A stretch of DNA of 64,000 nucleotides from Legionella sp. PC997 (GTDB lineage: Bacteria > Pseudomonadota > Gammaproteobacteria > Legionellales > Legionellaceae): positions 2,196,001 to 2,260,000 of the forward strand of contig NZ_CP059576.1 in NCBI RefSeq assembly GCF_014109825.1. The letters run 5' to 3'. Every line of letters begins with the position of its first letter. Position 1 is the stretch's first letter. A model generated the notes under the pieces. It was not told the DNA's origin. It saw nothing but the letters and a program-made list of their open reading frames with translations, and made no database searches. Of this stretch, positions 1 through 9,184 are shown in pieces. The translations under genes were made by a program, and so were the position numbers.

Positions 1-1282
1 GAGTAACATTCATTTGATGAAACATTTTTTGAGTACTATCAGTAGATTCCGAAACCCTCTCCTTCGCTAATTTAGATGGGTGTTCAACAGATTGAAGAAT
101 TGGCTCCAAAGTGGGGGTAGGTGTTTTTGTTTTGTATGCCATCTCTTTTAATTCAGATTTTAAGAGTCTAGGATTCATACCATGAAAATTTGTTCCATCC
201 AACTCGTCCGCATTGCGGGCAAATCCATAGGTCGGAAAAAAATAATCCAGCCCGGGTTTTAGTATACTAGGTAAAATTTCATCTGCGAGAATATGTCCAT
301 TGGGTGATTTTGTCAGATAAACCGTAGCTTCAACACAATGTTTACTTAGAGGATCAATTACTGCCCCAACTCCCGAGCGAAATTCAGCGATGTTATTGCC
401 CATATCACCGGTATGGTAAGCTCCTATAATTTGACCTTGGTTATTTTTTACCAGTCCTATTCCTAAACCCCAGGCGACAAGGTCTCTATCCTTGTTATCA
501 ATTTCTATCTTTTCAACCAGTTTACCAATTGATGTTGGGTTGGGGAAAAAGTCATTGTTCATAGAATCTGCAGGTGCTACAGGGTCAAAGGCATAATTTA
601 ATTTATCATCATTGATCCACGCTGTTATGAATTTGGCATATTCTTCTGCTGTTGTTTTTAGACTATTTGCAGCGATACCTTCAGGGCCATAGGTACTTTT
701 AGACATCTTTAAAGGTCCAAATACGTGCTCTTGAGCTAATTTTTCAAGATTGATACCCGTTAATTCTTCAATCGCTATTTGCAAACATTCAATACCAGGT
801 CCCGAATAGGCGTAGCTGGTGCCCGGTTTAAACTGGAATTGATACGGCGGACTAGCCACTATGGGTAAGCCTGTTGTATGTGATAAAACCATTTCAGCAG
901 TTAATTGCTTTGCTTGTTCTTGATCACTGAATTGTTTTAGGAAAGGGTTATTATCGCCCTCAAGTACTTTTCCTTTGTCTTTAAAGACTGAGTACAGGGG
1001 GGTCTCTAAATCAAAATCTGTTTTAAATTTACCCGGCCAATCCTCTTCATTATTTGTTTTATTAACCTCAAGTAATTTTAAAACCAAATATGCGAATACA
1101 GGCTTACTTAGGGAAGCACATTGAAAAAGCGTGTCTTCTTTGACCTCACTTTGTACATCGTGATCGAGGATATTACCTACAGGGATCGGTGTAATATCAC
1201 CTTTAGAATCAACAGTTGCAAAAGATGCACCGGTTATTCCTCCTTGTTGCATTATCCTTTCAATATTTATTTTGTTTCTCAT
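1..1282 (-). CDS. Serine hydrolase, beta-lactamase/class C family (3' end off window)
   Basis: The reading frame is open from an ATG at 1282 down to the left edge with no stop, so at least 427 residues are visible and the C-terminus is missing. Near residue 60 the translation contains ASLSKPVFAYLV, which holds the SxxK nucleophile motif of the penicillin-binding-protein/class C beta-lactamase fold. A Tyr-containing YAYSG block follows at about residue 150, where YxN/YxS is expected, and an HTGD motif (the KTG-like third motif) lies further on. Members of the family are esterases, DD-peptidases or beta-lactamases; the substrate cannot be told here. No clear signal peptide is visible, so it may be cytoplasmic. 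It is divergent from rhlE. Fold call fairly sure, substrate unknown. Confidence 0.8.
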   Translation of the reverse strand, partial: MRNKINIERIMQQGGITGASFATVDSKGDITPIPVGNILDHDVQSEVKEDTLFQCASLSKPVFAYLVLKLLEVNKTNNEEDWPGKFKTDFDLETPLYSVFKDKGKVLEGDNNPFLKQFSDQEQAKQLTAEMVLSHTTGLPIVASPPYQFQFKPGTSYAYSGPGIECLQIAIEELTGINLEKLAQEHVFGPLKMSKSTYGPEGIAANSLKTTAEEYAKFITAWINDDKLNYAFDPVAPADSMNNDFFPNPTSIGKLVEKIEIDNKDRDLVAWGLGIGLVKNNQGQIIGAYHTGDMGNNIAEFRSGVGAVIDPLSKHCVEATVYLTKSPNGHILADEILPSILKPGLDYFFPTYGFARNADELDGTNFHGMNPRLLKSELKEMAYKTKTPTPTLEPILQSVEHPSKLAKERVSESTDSTQKMFHQMNVT

Positions 1283-1431
1283 TTTCGATTTTGGTATTAA
1301 AACTTTGTTCTCTTATTATAGACTAGCGTTTAATAGTCTTATTTTGCTTAAGCGAATTACCCAAAGTAAAATTTCTAATTAGGCAATTTATGATTGATTT
1401 AAGGCACTTTCTAACATACTCTCTGAAACTG

Positions 1432-1440
1432 TGATACAAT
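1432..1440 (+). promoter_or_regulatory. Possible extended -10 promoter for rhlE
   Basis: The sequence TGATACAAT matches an extended -10 element (TGn followed by TACAAT). No good -35 hexamer lies 17 bp upstream, which fits the extended -10 class. It would give a leader of roughly 70 nt before the helicase start, a length often seen for cold-induced helicase genes. Motif only. Confidence 0.35.
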
Positions 1441-1518
1441 TGCCCTCTAAATAAACATTTTGAACAATGTACAATATTATCTCCCCTACACTGATATCAA
1501 TATATAAAGGAAAACAGC

Positions 1519-2784
1519 ATGAGTTTTAAATCGTTAGGTTTAATTGAACCATTACTTCAAGCCCTTAACGAATTAAACTACAAGGAACCCTCCCCTATTC
1601 AAACTAAAGCGATTCCGACCGTATTATCAGGTAAAGACGTCCTTGCTTCGGCTCAAACAGGAACGGGGAAAACAGCAAGTTTCGTATTACCTATCTTACA
1701 AAAACTCAGTTCAAAACCTCGAGCTAAGAGCAACAGTACTCGTGTGCTCATTCTTACTCCTACTCGTGAATTAGCCAGTCAAGTACATGAGAGCATCCTT
1801 GAGTATGGGCGACATTTATCACTTCGCTCTGCGGTAGTATTTGGTGGGGTTAAAATTAACCCTCAAATGATGAAATTACGTTCTGGTGTTGAACTTCTAG
1901 TCGCCACCCCCGGACGTTTACTGGACTTGCATCAACAACGAGCCATACAATTCGATGAAGTGGATACATTAGTCCTGGACGAAGCAGATAGGATGCTGGA
2001 TATGGGCTTCATTCATGATATGAAACGAATTATTAAACACCTACCAAGAAATCGCCAAAACCTCATGTTTTCGGCAACGTTTACAGATGAGATTCGTACT
2101 CTTGTCAAAACCATTCTAAACCATCCTGTAGAAATTGATGTTACGCCTCGAAATACAACCGTAGTTAAAATCAAACAAACAGTCCATCCGGTGGATAAAA
2201 GCCGGAAAGCCGCTTTACTGAGCCATTTGATCCATAAAAACAAATGGGGGCAAACTTTGGTATTTTCTAAAACCAAACATGGTGCAAACAAATTAGTGAA
2301 GCAATTGGAAGAGGCACAAATCCATGCTGCGGCAATTCATGGCAATAAATCACAATCACAACGTACTAAAGCCTTAGCAGAATTCAAATCAGGTGAGTTA
2401 CATATCTTGGTGGCCACAGATATTGCAGCTCGAGGCATTGATATTGATCAATTACCTTGTGTAGTTAATTTTGATTTACCTCAAGTTGCTGAAGATTACG
2501 TCCATCGTATCGGTCGAACGGGTCGCGCTGGGGCTTCAGGATTAGCCATCTCTTTAGTTTGTGCCGATGAAGTCAATCAATTACATGCTATAGAAAAACT
2601 AATTCAACACAAATTAAACCGGATTGAAATTGAAGATTTTGAACCCAATCATAATGTCCCTCAAACCATTCCTTCTTCGAAACCTAAAAAACCTGTTCAC
2701 AAGAATAAACCCACCTCAATGTTGAACAATCCAGGGAAAAAACGATTTACAAAGAACGCAGGTAAGAAGAGCTCCAAGACTTAG
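1519..2784 (+). CDS. rhlE: DEAD-box ATP-dependent RNA helicase, RhlE type
   Basis: This 421-residue protein unwinds RNA duplexes using ATP and acts in the cytoplasm in ribosome assembly or RNA turnover. All the family motifs are visible: a Q motif near 24-30 ([10 protein letters not shown]), Walker A AQTGTGKT at 45-52, PTRELA at 81-86, TPGR near 130, DEAD at 154-157, SAT at 185-187, the ARGID block near 304 and HRIGRTGR at 329-336. The last 45 or so residues are Lys-rich and low in complexity, as in RhlE-type tails that bind RNA. AGGAAAACAGC precedes the ATG and gives a usable ribosome site. The RhlE subgroup rather than SrmB or DeaD is inferred from the short length and basic tail. Confidence 0.92.
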   Translation: MSFKSLGLIEPLLQALNELNYKEPSPIQTKAIPTVLSGKDVLASAQTGTGKTASFVLPILQKLSSKPRAKSNSTRVLILTPTRELASQVHESILEYGRHLSLRSAVVFGGVKINPQMMKLRSGVELLVATPGRLLDLHQQRAIQFDEVDTLVLDEADRMLDMGFIHDMKRIIKHLPRNRQNLMFSATFTDEIRTLVKTILNHPVEIDVTPRNTTVVKIKQTVHPVDKSRKAALLSHLIHKNKWGQTLVFSKTKHGANKLVKQLEEAQIHAAAIHGNKSQSQRTKALAEFKSGELHILVATDIAARGIDIDQLPCVVNFDLPQVAEDYVHRIGRTGRAGASGLAISLVCADEVNQLHAIEKLIQHKLNRIEIEDFEPNHNVPQTIPSSKPKKPVHKNKPTSMLNNPGKKRFTKNAGKKSSKT

Positions 2785-3012
2785 AATAAGGATTAATTCC
2801 GCAATTTAATTTGAAATGATGAGACCTTGTTGGATGGCTTGGATACGAAATTATAAATTTATAACCAATATAAGGGTTTAGAATCCAATAGCTAAAACAT
2901 CAATAAATAGAATCAAATATGGATACCTCCACAAAGTGAATAAATTTTTTTCACACTTGCAATCTTGGTCAAATCGAGAGAGGATAAAAAAAAGTTCTCA
3001 CAATAAATAAAA

Positions 3013-3273
3013 ATGAATCTATATGTGCCAGTGGTGGAAATAACTCCGGTAGGAGAACCTGTTACACAAACAACATCATCTTCTTTCGCATCCCTGTTTG
3101 TGGGGGCTCAAATTTTAAGCATAATCGTTGGCGCCGTATTTCTTTTTATAGCATTTTATATGCTTCGCCCCAGAGAAAGAGAACAAAGACGCATCCAAGA
3201 TCAATTTATGTTTTACTTGATCTTGGGACTTTTTTTCATTTTTTTCTTTTTTCTACTCGAATATTTAGCATAA
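3013..3273 (+). CDS. Small two-helix membrane protein, unknown
   Basis: Not recognised. The 86-residue product has two strongly hydrophobic stretches, about residues 33-52 and 66-84, separated by a charged loop (RPREREQRR) that should face the cytoplasm. The N-terminal 30 residues are polar and Thr/Ser-rich. The ribosome site is weak: only an A-rich run precedes the ATG. It stands alone between rhlE and an exported protein, with more than 200 bp free on each side. The hydrophobic pattern makes a real gene likely, but no function can be given. Confidence 0.6.
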   Translation: MNLYVPVVEITPVGEPVTQTTSSSFASLFVGAQILSIIVGAVFLFIAFYMLRPREREQRRIQDQFMFYLILGLFFIFFFFLLEYLA

Positions 3274-3498
3274 TTGAGGTGAAGGCATAACTAAGCAAGG
3301 ATATTGAAATTACCTCCAGCTGGATATTAATTTTTCTACGCTTTTAATCAAATTAAGCAATTGGTAAAACGAATAATTAGGGAATTAACCCTGCTCTAAA
3401 TTTTGAGTACTTAGAGTGATTGATCTATGCCTAACATAGGTATTATGCTTGATGAATAAAACAAGAAGAAATAAGCGGAGCCTAATTAGGAGCGTGGG

Positions 3499-4455
3499 AT
3501 GCAAGAACAAATCAATCTCCTAAGCTCATGCAGAAGTTTGTTGTTTTTTTTATTATTCCTAACTTATACAACTCCATTCGCAGCAATTGATACTACACTT
3601 GCCAGCGAACCTCCAACTGTAGGTAATTTTTCTTTACCCACTTCACAACAGCCAGGCCCATTTTTTTCCTTTGGTCAAAATATCGTTGATAAAAATCAAT
3701 TAATCGTTTCATTTAATCCCGATTATTTATATAGTCAAAGTCAGCGTATCTTAGATGTAACCCCTTCCCTCCTTTACGGAATTACAAACACAGCTTCTTT
3801 ATTGCTTACACTACCTGTTGCTTTGAGTTATATAAATGACAACCAAAACTTATCAGGCATCAGTGATCTCGAGCTTGATTTAGAATATGCTTTCTATAAT
3901 CAGGACAACTCAAAATATTCAGATCAAGCCACTATTATTTTTTCTCCTACCTTTCCCATCAGCACCTTGGATTCAATTTCTAAAAAACAGGATCCTAGTA
4001 AACGAGTATCAGGATTTTCCAAAAAAAATAGCCCTTCAAGTTTTAATGCTATGACTTATTTTATTGGCGCTACTTACTCTCGTACTCTAATTGATTGGTA
4101 TGGCTTTATTGCACCAGGGGTTTTATTTATCGAGAAACAGGATTCTATACAGCAAGGCACTCAATACTATTATAATTTGGGAATAGGTCATATTATCAAA
4201 AGCTTAGAAAAAAAATATATATGTTCTGGATTGCTCGAATTTAATGGTGAGTATAGTGAGAAAACCCAATTGGCCTCGCATGTTGTTCCTAATACGGGAG
4301 GCAATATCATTTATGCGACTCCCTCGCTTTGGTTTTCCACACCCAAACTCATTGTTCAGGTCGGTATTTCTTTACCTGTTTCCCAGCATTGGTATGGTAC
4401 TCAGGCTAATATCTCTTACTATGCAAGCAGCATAATCACATGGACTATTCTTTAG
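3499..4455 (+). CDS. Exported protein, probable outer-membrane beta-barrel
   Basis: The 318-residue product starts with a hydrophobic stretch (residues about 12-29, LLFFLLFLTYTTPFA) that fits a signal peptide. The rest alternates polar and aromatic/hydrophobic residues in short runs such as TASLLLTLPVALSYI and LIVQVGISLPVS, the pattern expected of transmembrane beta strands. The protein resembles the loosely defined transporter/meta-pathway barrel group found in Legionella and other proteobacteria. AGGAG lies 6 nt before the ATG and supports the start. It is monocistronic. Barrel topology is inferred from composition, not from a recognised family signature. Confidence 0.6.
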   Translation: MQEQINLLSSCRSLLFFLLFLTYTTPFAAIDTTLASEPPTVGNFSLPTSQQPGPFFSFGQNIVDKNQLIVSFNPDYLYSQSQRILDVTPSLLYGITNTASLLLTLPVALSYINDNQNLSGISDLELDLEYAFYNQDNSKYSDQATIIFSPTFPISTLDSISKKQDPSKRVSGFSKKNSPSSFNAMTYFIGATYSRTLIDWYGFIAPGVLFIEKQDSIQQGTQYYYNLGIGHIIKSLEKKYICSGLLEFNGEYSEKTQLASHVVPNTGGNIIYATPSLWFSTPKLIVQVGISLPVSQHWYGTQANISYYASSIITWTIL

Positions 4456-4653
4456 AAATTTTAGTAAAAACTACTGCTAAAACTCTCTTGAGCATGTAAA
4501 TATCAGGGTAAATAAATTCCATCTTGTATTATTTATTTCACAACAAATCAATAGAGCGTGCCAGAGACTGAATTCTTACTCAAACTACATTATGTAGGCC
4601 CAAAAATCACGAGGGAATCCTATTTATTTAAAATGTTGCAATGGTTAATAAGT

Positions 4654-4686
4654 ATTAATACTGCCTTAATATTGATCAAATACAAT
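4654..4686 (+). promoter_or_regulatory. Predicted PmrA box and -10 element for the gene at 4726
   Basis: Two direct half-sites, ATTAATACT (4654-4662) and CTTAATATT (4665-4673), are spaced 11 bp apart. The Legionella PmrA consensus is a tandem cTTAATatT with 2 bp between copies, and the match here is 16 of 18. A -10-like TACAAT at 4681-4686 starts 10 bp after the second TTAAT core, so the box replaces the -35 region as expected for a response-regulator activated promoter. Initiation near 4693 would leave a leader of about 33 nt. Confidence 0.7.
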
Positions 4687-4725
4687 ACCAGTTACTCATC
4701 CGTAAAATAAAGTAAGAGGTAATGT

Positions 4726-5898
4726 ATGCAATCAAAATTTAATTTTGACATGGGCTTTGATTTTTCAAATGACGATGACCCTCCGGAAGTTAAAAAGGAA
4801 GATTCTAGTATAAGTAGTGAGCAAACTATAACTTCAAGTGAAAACCAATCTTCTGGTACTGGGGAGGCTCCAAATCAGGCTGAAAATCTTGATTCTTCTA
4901 GAGAAAACAACCCGACTCCTACTCAAGTTACACAAGAGGTCGACGGCATTCCTGTGGAAGACTATTTTGATACAGATTACAACAAAACAGAGCAAGAATT
5001 GCAAACTCAATTTGGTGAGACACCCAGCTTTTATGCAAGTGATAGCAGTAATTCATCAACCAGCTCAAGCAGTTCAAACAGTTCAGAGAAAAATGGCGAT
5101 CCATGGGCAGGAGCTAAACTTCTATTAACCCCCATCACCTTTATTGCAAATATTATATCTACTCCTTTCAACATATCGAAAAATACCCCTCCCAGTACGG
5201 AGCAGGAAAAATCGATAGATGAAGTTCCTAACCCAATATTCGATGTTAATTTTGATGGAGTAGATTACGAGGAGCATCAAAAAGGTGTGAGCTCAACAAA
5301 TAAAATTATAGGGGCGATGGTTGATACGGTTAAAGGGGCGTCACAAACAAATATTGAAGAATGTAAAAACCATAAATTTCAATATCCGGAACGAGAAAAA
5401 CTTCATAAGAAAACTGGTGGTACAGATAATATTGAAATGGTTGGTGTTAACGTTTTTCTCGATAAAAGTGGAAAACCTTTATTACCTGGAGCTCGCAAGT
5501 CATTAAAGCAACATGCAAACGCTAAACAAGAATCATTCAAGGAAAATAATTCAGAAATTCATCCTCCTAGTGAAGCAACCTCACATGCCCTAAAAGAATT
5601 TGAGATTGCCCATGAATTTGGAAAAGGCGAGGATCATTATGACAAAGCAGGCAGCCTAATTCACACCGGGAAAGGTATTGTTGAATTATCATCACTTGAT
5701 TTAGAGTCCCTTCAGGGAGGCGTCACTTCTCAACCAGGTTTTGTTACTAAATCCCCTAGTTCTGCCTATTTAATAAATAAAATCAGAGAACGTTCTGATA
5801 AGGCGCAAAAAAAGGACAATAGTACAATTACTAGTACTACTTCTAGTGAAGAGCTTGAGAAAAATTCGAGTGATGTTTCATCTCAGAAAAAAATATAG
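4726..5898 (+). CDS. Acidic Ser-rich orphan, Dot/Icm effector candidate (paralogue 1)
   Basis: No known domain was recognised in this 390-residue protein. It has an acidic Ser/Thr-rich N-terminus (1-72), a block GIPVEDYFDTDYN at 74-86, a poly-Ser linker around 105-121, a hydrophobic stretch at 131-150 (KLLLTPITFIANII) and a polar C-terminal half with a Ser/Glu-rich tail. The block at 74-86 and the hydrophobic stretch recur in the same order in the next gene, so the two are paralogues. The promoter carries a PmrA-type box, a feature shared by many Dot/Icm effector genes. AGAGG lies 6 nt before the ATG; another ATG at 4722 is out of frame. Secretion is an inference, and no enzymatic motif is visible. 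Confidence 0.65.
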   Translation: MQSKFNFDMGFDFSNDDDPPEVKKEDSSISSEQTITSSENQSSGTGEAPNQAENLDSSRENNPTPTQVTQEVDGIPVEDYFDTDYNKTEQELQTQFGETPSFYASDSSNSSTSSSSSNSSEKNGDPWAGAKLLLTPITFIANIISTPFNISKNTPPSTEQEKSIDEVPNPIFDVNFDGVDYEEHQKGVSSTNKIIGAMVDTVKGASQTNIEECKNHKFQYPEREKLHKKTGGTDNIEMVGVNVFLDKSGKPLLPGARKSLKQHANAKQESFKENNSEIHPPSEATSHALKEFEIAHEFGKGEDHYDKAGSLIHTGKGIVELSSLDLESLQGGVTSQPGFVTKSPSSAYLINKIRERSDKAQKKDNSTITSTTSSEELEKNSSDVSSQKKI

Positions 5899-5911
5899 CA
5901 ACCTAACCCTC

Positions 5912-5938
5912 TAATGAAGACTATATAAGTCTTCATTA
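5912..5938 (+). terminator. Perfect hairpin after paralogue 1
   Basis: TAATGAAGAC (5912-5921) and GTCTTCATTA (5929-5938) form a perfect 10-bp inverted repeat around a 7-nt loop, 14 bp after the stop codon. It is followed by GATCTTTT, a weak U-tract. It probably ends transcription between the two paralogues, which implies the second has its own promoter. Confidence 0.6.
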
Positions 5939-6091
5939 GATCTTTTCGTAGCTCTTTTTATACTTACAGCTATAAATTTTTGTTAAGAGCTCACCAGTAA
6001 CGTATTAGAAAAGTCATTTTATGGTAATAAATTCCTCACTGTGTTAACATAATGACATGCTATCCATCTAATAGTATAGGAGGAATTGAAT

Positions 6092-7102
6092 ATGGACGAT
6101 GCGTTTGGCGATCCAGGTATTGTAAATGATGTTCGAGACTCACTCTCAGCTGCTACTGTCCCTTTGCCATTAGAATCTGATACTCAATCTGGAATTCCCG
6201 TGAGTGATTATTTAGATACCGATTATAATGTACTCGATATTGAATATCAGGAAACATATGAAAGCTCACCTAGCTTACCTGAGACCAACAGCAGCGATCA
6301 GGAACAGTCATTAGGTAGTAGTAATGAAATATATAACGCAGTGGCTCAGTCAAATTCGAGTTCATTACTTACGCCAATTAATCTCGTTTTCAATTTTGCT
6401 GCAGCTCAATTCTCCGCTTTGAAAAATGCTGTTTCAAGTCGTTTAGACTCAAATGAACCCCAATTTGAAGAGGTCAACCCTGAATCAGATGCGAGTTCAC
6501 CAAAAAAAATCGTAACCTCTCTTCTTGTAACTCCCCAACCCCCTTCCTCGGATAAAACCTTTACAACCCAAGATGAAATTTTAGATGAAGTAGGTGCATC
6601 CGCTGATGAAAATGGTATTTGCTCGCCAGTAGTGAATTTATATTTTGAGAAAAAATTAGGTCTTCGAGATGATAGTTTTATGACAGGAAGCGCAGAACAT
6701 ATTTATAAAGAGGCCATTAAAGAAAAATTACACCAAATTGATCTGATTCATCAGGGCAAAGACGGTTTGCATGCAGTATTCGTAGATCATAATATTCCTT
6801 ATAAGACGAAACAAGTTAAAGCGAGTGAAAATAAAAGTGAGGAAACTGTGCAAGCCTTACTCCAGGATTACGATCAAGCATTAATTACTTATCCTACAGT
6901 CAGTAAAGATGGAGAACGGGACAGACACCAAATTTATGTGGAAAAAATTGGTACTCAATGTTCCCGTTTTGATGTGAATAAGAAAGGTGGCGTTGAGGAA
7001 ATGCCCTGTACTTTGTTTTACCAGAAACTTGCCAAGAAAATTGGCAAAACACATGATGAAAATGAGGATGAGGAAGTAATCATTGCAGGTATAAAAAAAT
7101 AA
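6092..7102 (+). CDS. Orphan protein, Dot/Icm effector candidate (paralogue 2)
   Basis: The 336-residue product shares with its upstream neighbour the block GIPVSDYLDTDYN (residues 34-46) and a hydrophobic stretch LLTPINLVFNF (about 92-102), joined by a Ser-rich linker; the C-terminal halves differ. The ATG at 6092 is chosen because AGGAGG at 6078-6083 sits 8 nt upstream; a TTG six bases earlier is too close to that site. The C-terminus is Glu/Asp-rich (DENEDEEVI) just before the end, similar to the E-block seen in some Dot/Icm substrates. No PmrA-type box was found upstream. The lack of long hydrophobic helices argues for a soluble protein. Function unknown. Confidence 0.65.
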   Translation: MDDAFGDPGIVNDVRDSLSAATVPLPLESDTQSGIPVSDYLDTDYNVLDIEYQETYESSPSLPETNSSDQEQSLGSSNEIYNAVAQSNSSSLLTPINLVFNFAAAQFSALKNAVSSRLDSNEPQFEEVNPESDASSPKKIVTSLLVTPQPPSSDKTFTTQDEILDEVGASADENGICSPVVNLYFEKKLGLRDDSFMTGSAEHIYKEAIKEKLHQIDLIHQGKDGLHAVFVDHNIPYKTKQVKASENKSEETVQALLQDYDQALITYPTVSKDGERDRHQIYVEKIGTQCSRFDVNKKGGVEEMPCTLFYQKLAKKIGKTHDENEDEEVIIAGIKK

Positions 7103-7162
7103 TAGTCAATGGTTAAGCGAAGGAAAGCGTACGATGCATTATCATTTGTGAATCTTAGTTCA

Positions 7163-7203
7163 TATCCAATTTAAATATCACTAATTGTCATTTAAATTGG
7201 ATA
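7163..7203. repeat. 14-bp perfect inverted repeat
   Basis: TATCCAATTTAAAT (7163-7176) and its exact reverse complement (7190-7203) flank a 13-nt spacer, 60 bp after paralogue 2. A run of five T follows at 7209-7213. It may be the terminator of paralogue 2, but the stem is mostly A-T and the site could also be a regulatory palindrome for the next gene. Confidence 0.45.
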
Positions 7204-7376
7204 CATTGAGTTTTTGACCATCCCCTGTTCTGCTGGATTAATTGAACCTACAATTGCTATTGGATTGGGCAAAATTCCATTACTAAAAATTTCACATTAA
7301 TTTAAAATAGTACTCGAAATAAATGGGCAAAATGATGTAAAATTGAGCAATGTTTTAATATGCAGGATAGAGTTCT

Positions 7377-9005
7377 TTGAAATCGATTGATATAGAAAAA
7401 AGCTTGCACGCATTGGAAGCACGTGTATCAGTAGTTGAAAAAATTAATGGCATTACTTCAGCCTCACCCAAACAAACTAGTTTTTTTAAAAGTAAACTAA
7501 TGCCCCATCGTTCAACAGATAAACCAATGTCAGGAAATTGGTTGGGGTTTGTAGCTTCAGTTTGTTTTATCCTAGCAGCGTGCTTCATTGTTAAATTATC
7601 AATTGAATCCGGATGGTTAACTCATGAAAAGCAACTTGGAGTAGCTACATTATTGGGTATGGCCCTATTTACCGGTGGAATAATAATTTCAAGCGCTGAT
7701 CGAATATATGCTTGCTTTTTACCCGCTGCAGGAGCTACCGTACTTTACTTAACATGTTTTGCTGCCTACCAGTATTATTTGCTTATCTCATTTCAAACCG
7801 TCATTGCCTTATCAACGATTATTTCCGGAGTCTCTATCTGGTTTTATTTACGATTTAAACATGATATTTATGCGATAGTTGCGGCCCTAGGCGCATATAT
7901 CGCCCCTCTTGTTGCTGGTGTTGAAAATAACGCTATATTTTCTTTGTATTATTTCACCATTTGCTCTTTGAATTTCGCAACCCTTGCTATTTGGGTGGAG
8001 TCACGCACTTTAACCATGATTTCAGCTTACTTAGCGATCTCAATTACAGCAGTGGTAGGATTAAAACTCCATCAGGATGTGTTAATTGCAACTGTACTTG
8101 TCATTAATTTTCTCATTTACTCAGTTGGTACTCTATTTCATACGCAGTTGACTAAGAAACATCTCACTGAGAAAGAATCTTGGAGTCTTTTCCCAGTATT
8201 ATTAATTTTCTATGCTATGGAGTATTATTATCTAAGCCGTATTGACCCTACTTTGGCTTCTTGCGTTTCTCTAGCCTCAGCGGCTCTTTTGGTTGGGCTA
8301 TATTACTCAGCGAAACGATGGTTTCCTGAGCGGCGTTTTAATAGCCGTAATGTATTGTTAACCTTTGTAACGCTTGTTTGTTTCCACTCGATCTATCTTG
8401 GCCTAATTCCTTTAAGTCTAAAACCATGGCTTTTTGCTGTAATTATTTTTGGATATACCTTTTTCCATTCAAAAATTAAATCGATTCAATGGAGTATTCC
8501 CTTTTTAATTCCATTCGTAGCGCTTTCTGCTATTTTGGGAATTGAATACCTTAACATACTAAGTCACTTAATTAGTAGTAATGAGCTAATTTGGTCTGTA
8601 GTAGCTTGTGTTTCTTTTGCCAGTATTTGGTTTTTATTAATCCAAAACCACAAAGATTTAGCTCAAAAAGAAGAATATTGTTATGTTTTACTGGCTGCTT
8701 CACATCTCCTTGCAATTATGAGTCTTTACCAACTGACCATCGAATACAGCACCTTAGCTGTATCTGCTTCCTGGCTAGCATACGTACTTATCATATTGCA
8801 GGTTTCAACTCTGAGAAACAATGTACTTATTGCCAAATCGGTCCTCCTCGTTTTATTTTTTGCTGCAGGTAAAGCATTACTTTATGATGCATCATCCACA
8901 CCAACAATTATCCGTACATTATCTCTGATTCTTACGGGTATTGTTTTATATGCTTCAGGACTTGTTATTAGGAAAAAAACAAACTGGAAAGGTAAACTCA
9001 TTTAG
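7377..9005 (+). CDS. Polytopic membrane protein, DUF2339 family
   Basis: The 542-residue protein begins with a short coiled-coil-like segment (residues 1-25) and then contains some 14-16 closely packed hydrophobic helices with short loops, the layout of DUF2339 membrane proteins. The function of that family is unknown. The frame starts at a TTG (7377) preceded by AGGATAGAG; an in-frame TAG lies just upstream, and the next ATG is 20 or so residues in, so TTG is the best available start. The ATG at 7360 is in another frame and stops after six codons. No operon partner is evident, as the next gene converges on it. Confidence 0.75.
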   Translation: MKSIDIEKSLHALEARVSVVEKINGITSASPKQTSFFKSKLMPHRSTDKPMSGNWLGFVASVCFILAACFIVKLSIESGWLTHEKQLGVATLLGMALFTGGIIISSADRIYACFLPAAGATVLYLTCFAAYQYYLLISFQTVIALSTIISGVSIWFYLRFKHDIYAIVAALGAYIAPLVAGVENNAIFSLYYFTICSLNFATLAIWVESRTLTMISAYLAISITAVVGLKLHQDVLIATVLVINFLIYSVGTLFHTQLTKKHLTEKESWSLFPVLLIFYAMEYYYLSRIDPTLASCVSLASAALLVGLYYSAKRWFPERRFNSRNVLLTFVTLVCFHSIYLGLIPLSLKPWLFAVIIFGYTFFHSKIKSIQWSIPFLIPFVALSAILGIEYLNILSHLISSNELIWSVVACVSFASIWFLLIQNHKDLAQKEEYCYVLLAASHLLAIMSLYQLTIEYSTLAVSASWLAYVLIILQVSTLRNNVLIAKSVLLVLFFAAGKALLYDASSTPTIIRTLSLILTGIVLYASGLVIRKKTNWKGKLI

Positions 9006-9086
9006 TAATTGCTCATAACTCATAAGCTGCAGAGGAATGCAGTAATTATGAATAAATGAACATGGCCCCTATTTATTACTAAATTC

Positions 9087-9114
9087 AGATAGTTGCTTTC
9101 GGGAGCAGCTATCT
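9087..9114. terminator. Hairpin between convergent genes
   Basis: AGATAGTTGCT (9087-9097) and AGCAGCTATCT (9104-9114) pair over 11 bp with one G-U wobble and a TTCGGG loop. It lies between the ends of the DUF2339 gene and lbtC, which converge. No long U-tract follows on either strand, so its role as a bidirectional terminator is inferred from position. Confidence 0.5.
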
Positions 9115-9184
9115 AAGGAAGTAGTCATCCATAATTATGGAGTAAATCCTTTTTTAAACCGAGGATTAACACCAGAACCCATAT

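Noticed and set aside
4702..4716. GTAAA-N5-GTAAG, a CpxR-like box before the gene at 4726
   Set aside because: Lies downstream of the predicted -10 and overlaps the ribosome site, and its spacing is uncertain relative to the Legionella CpxR consensus; probably chance in A-rich DNA.
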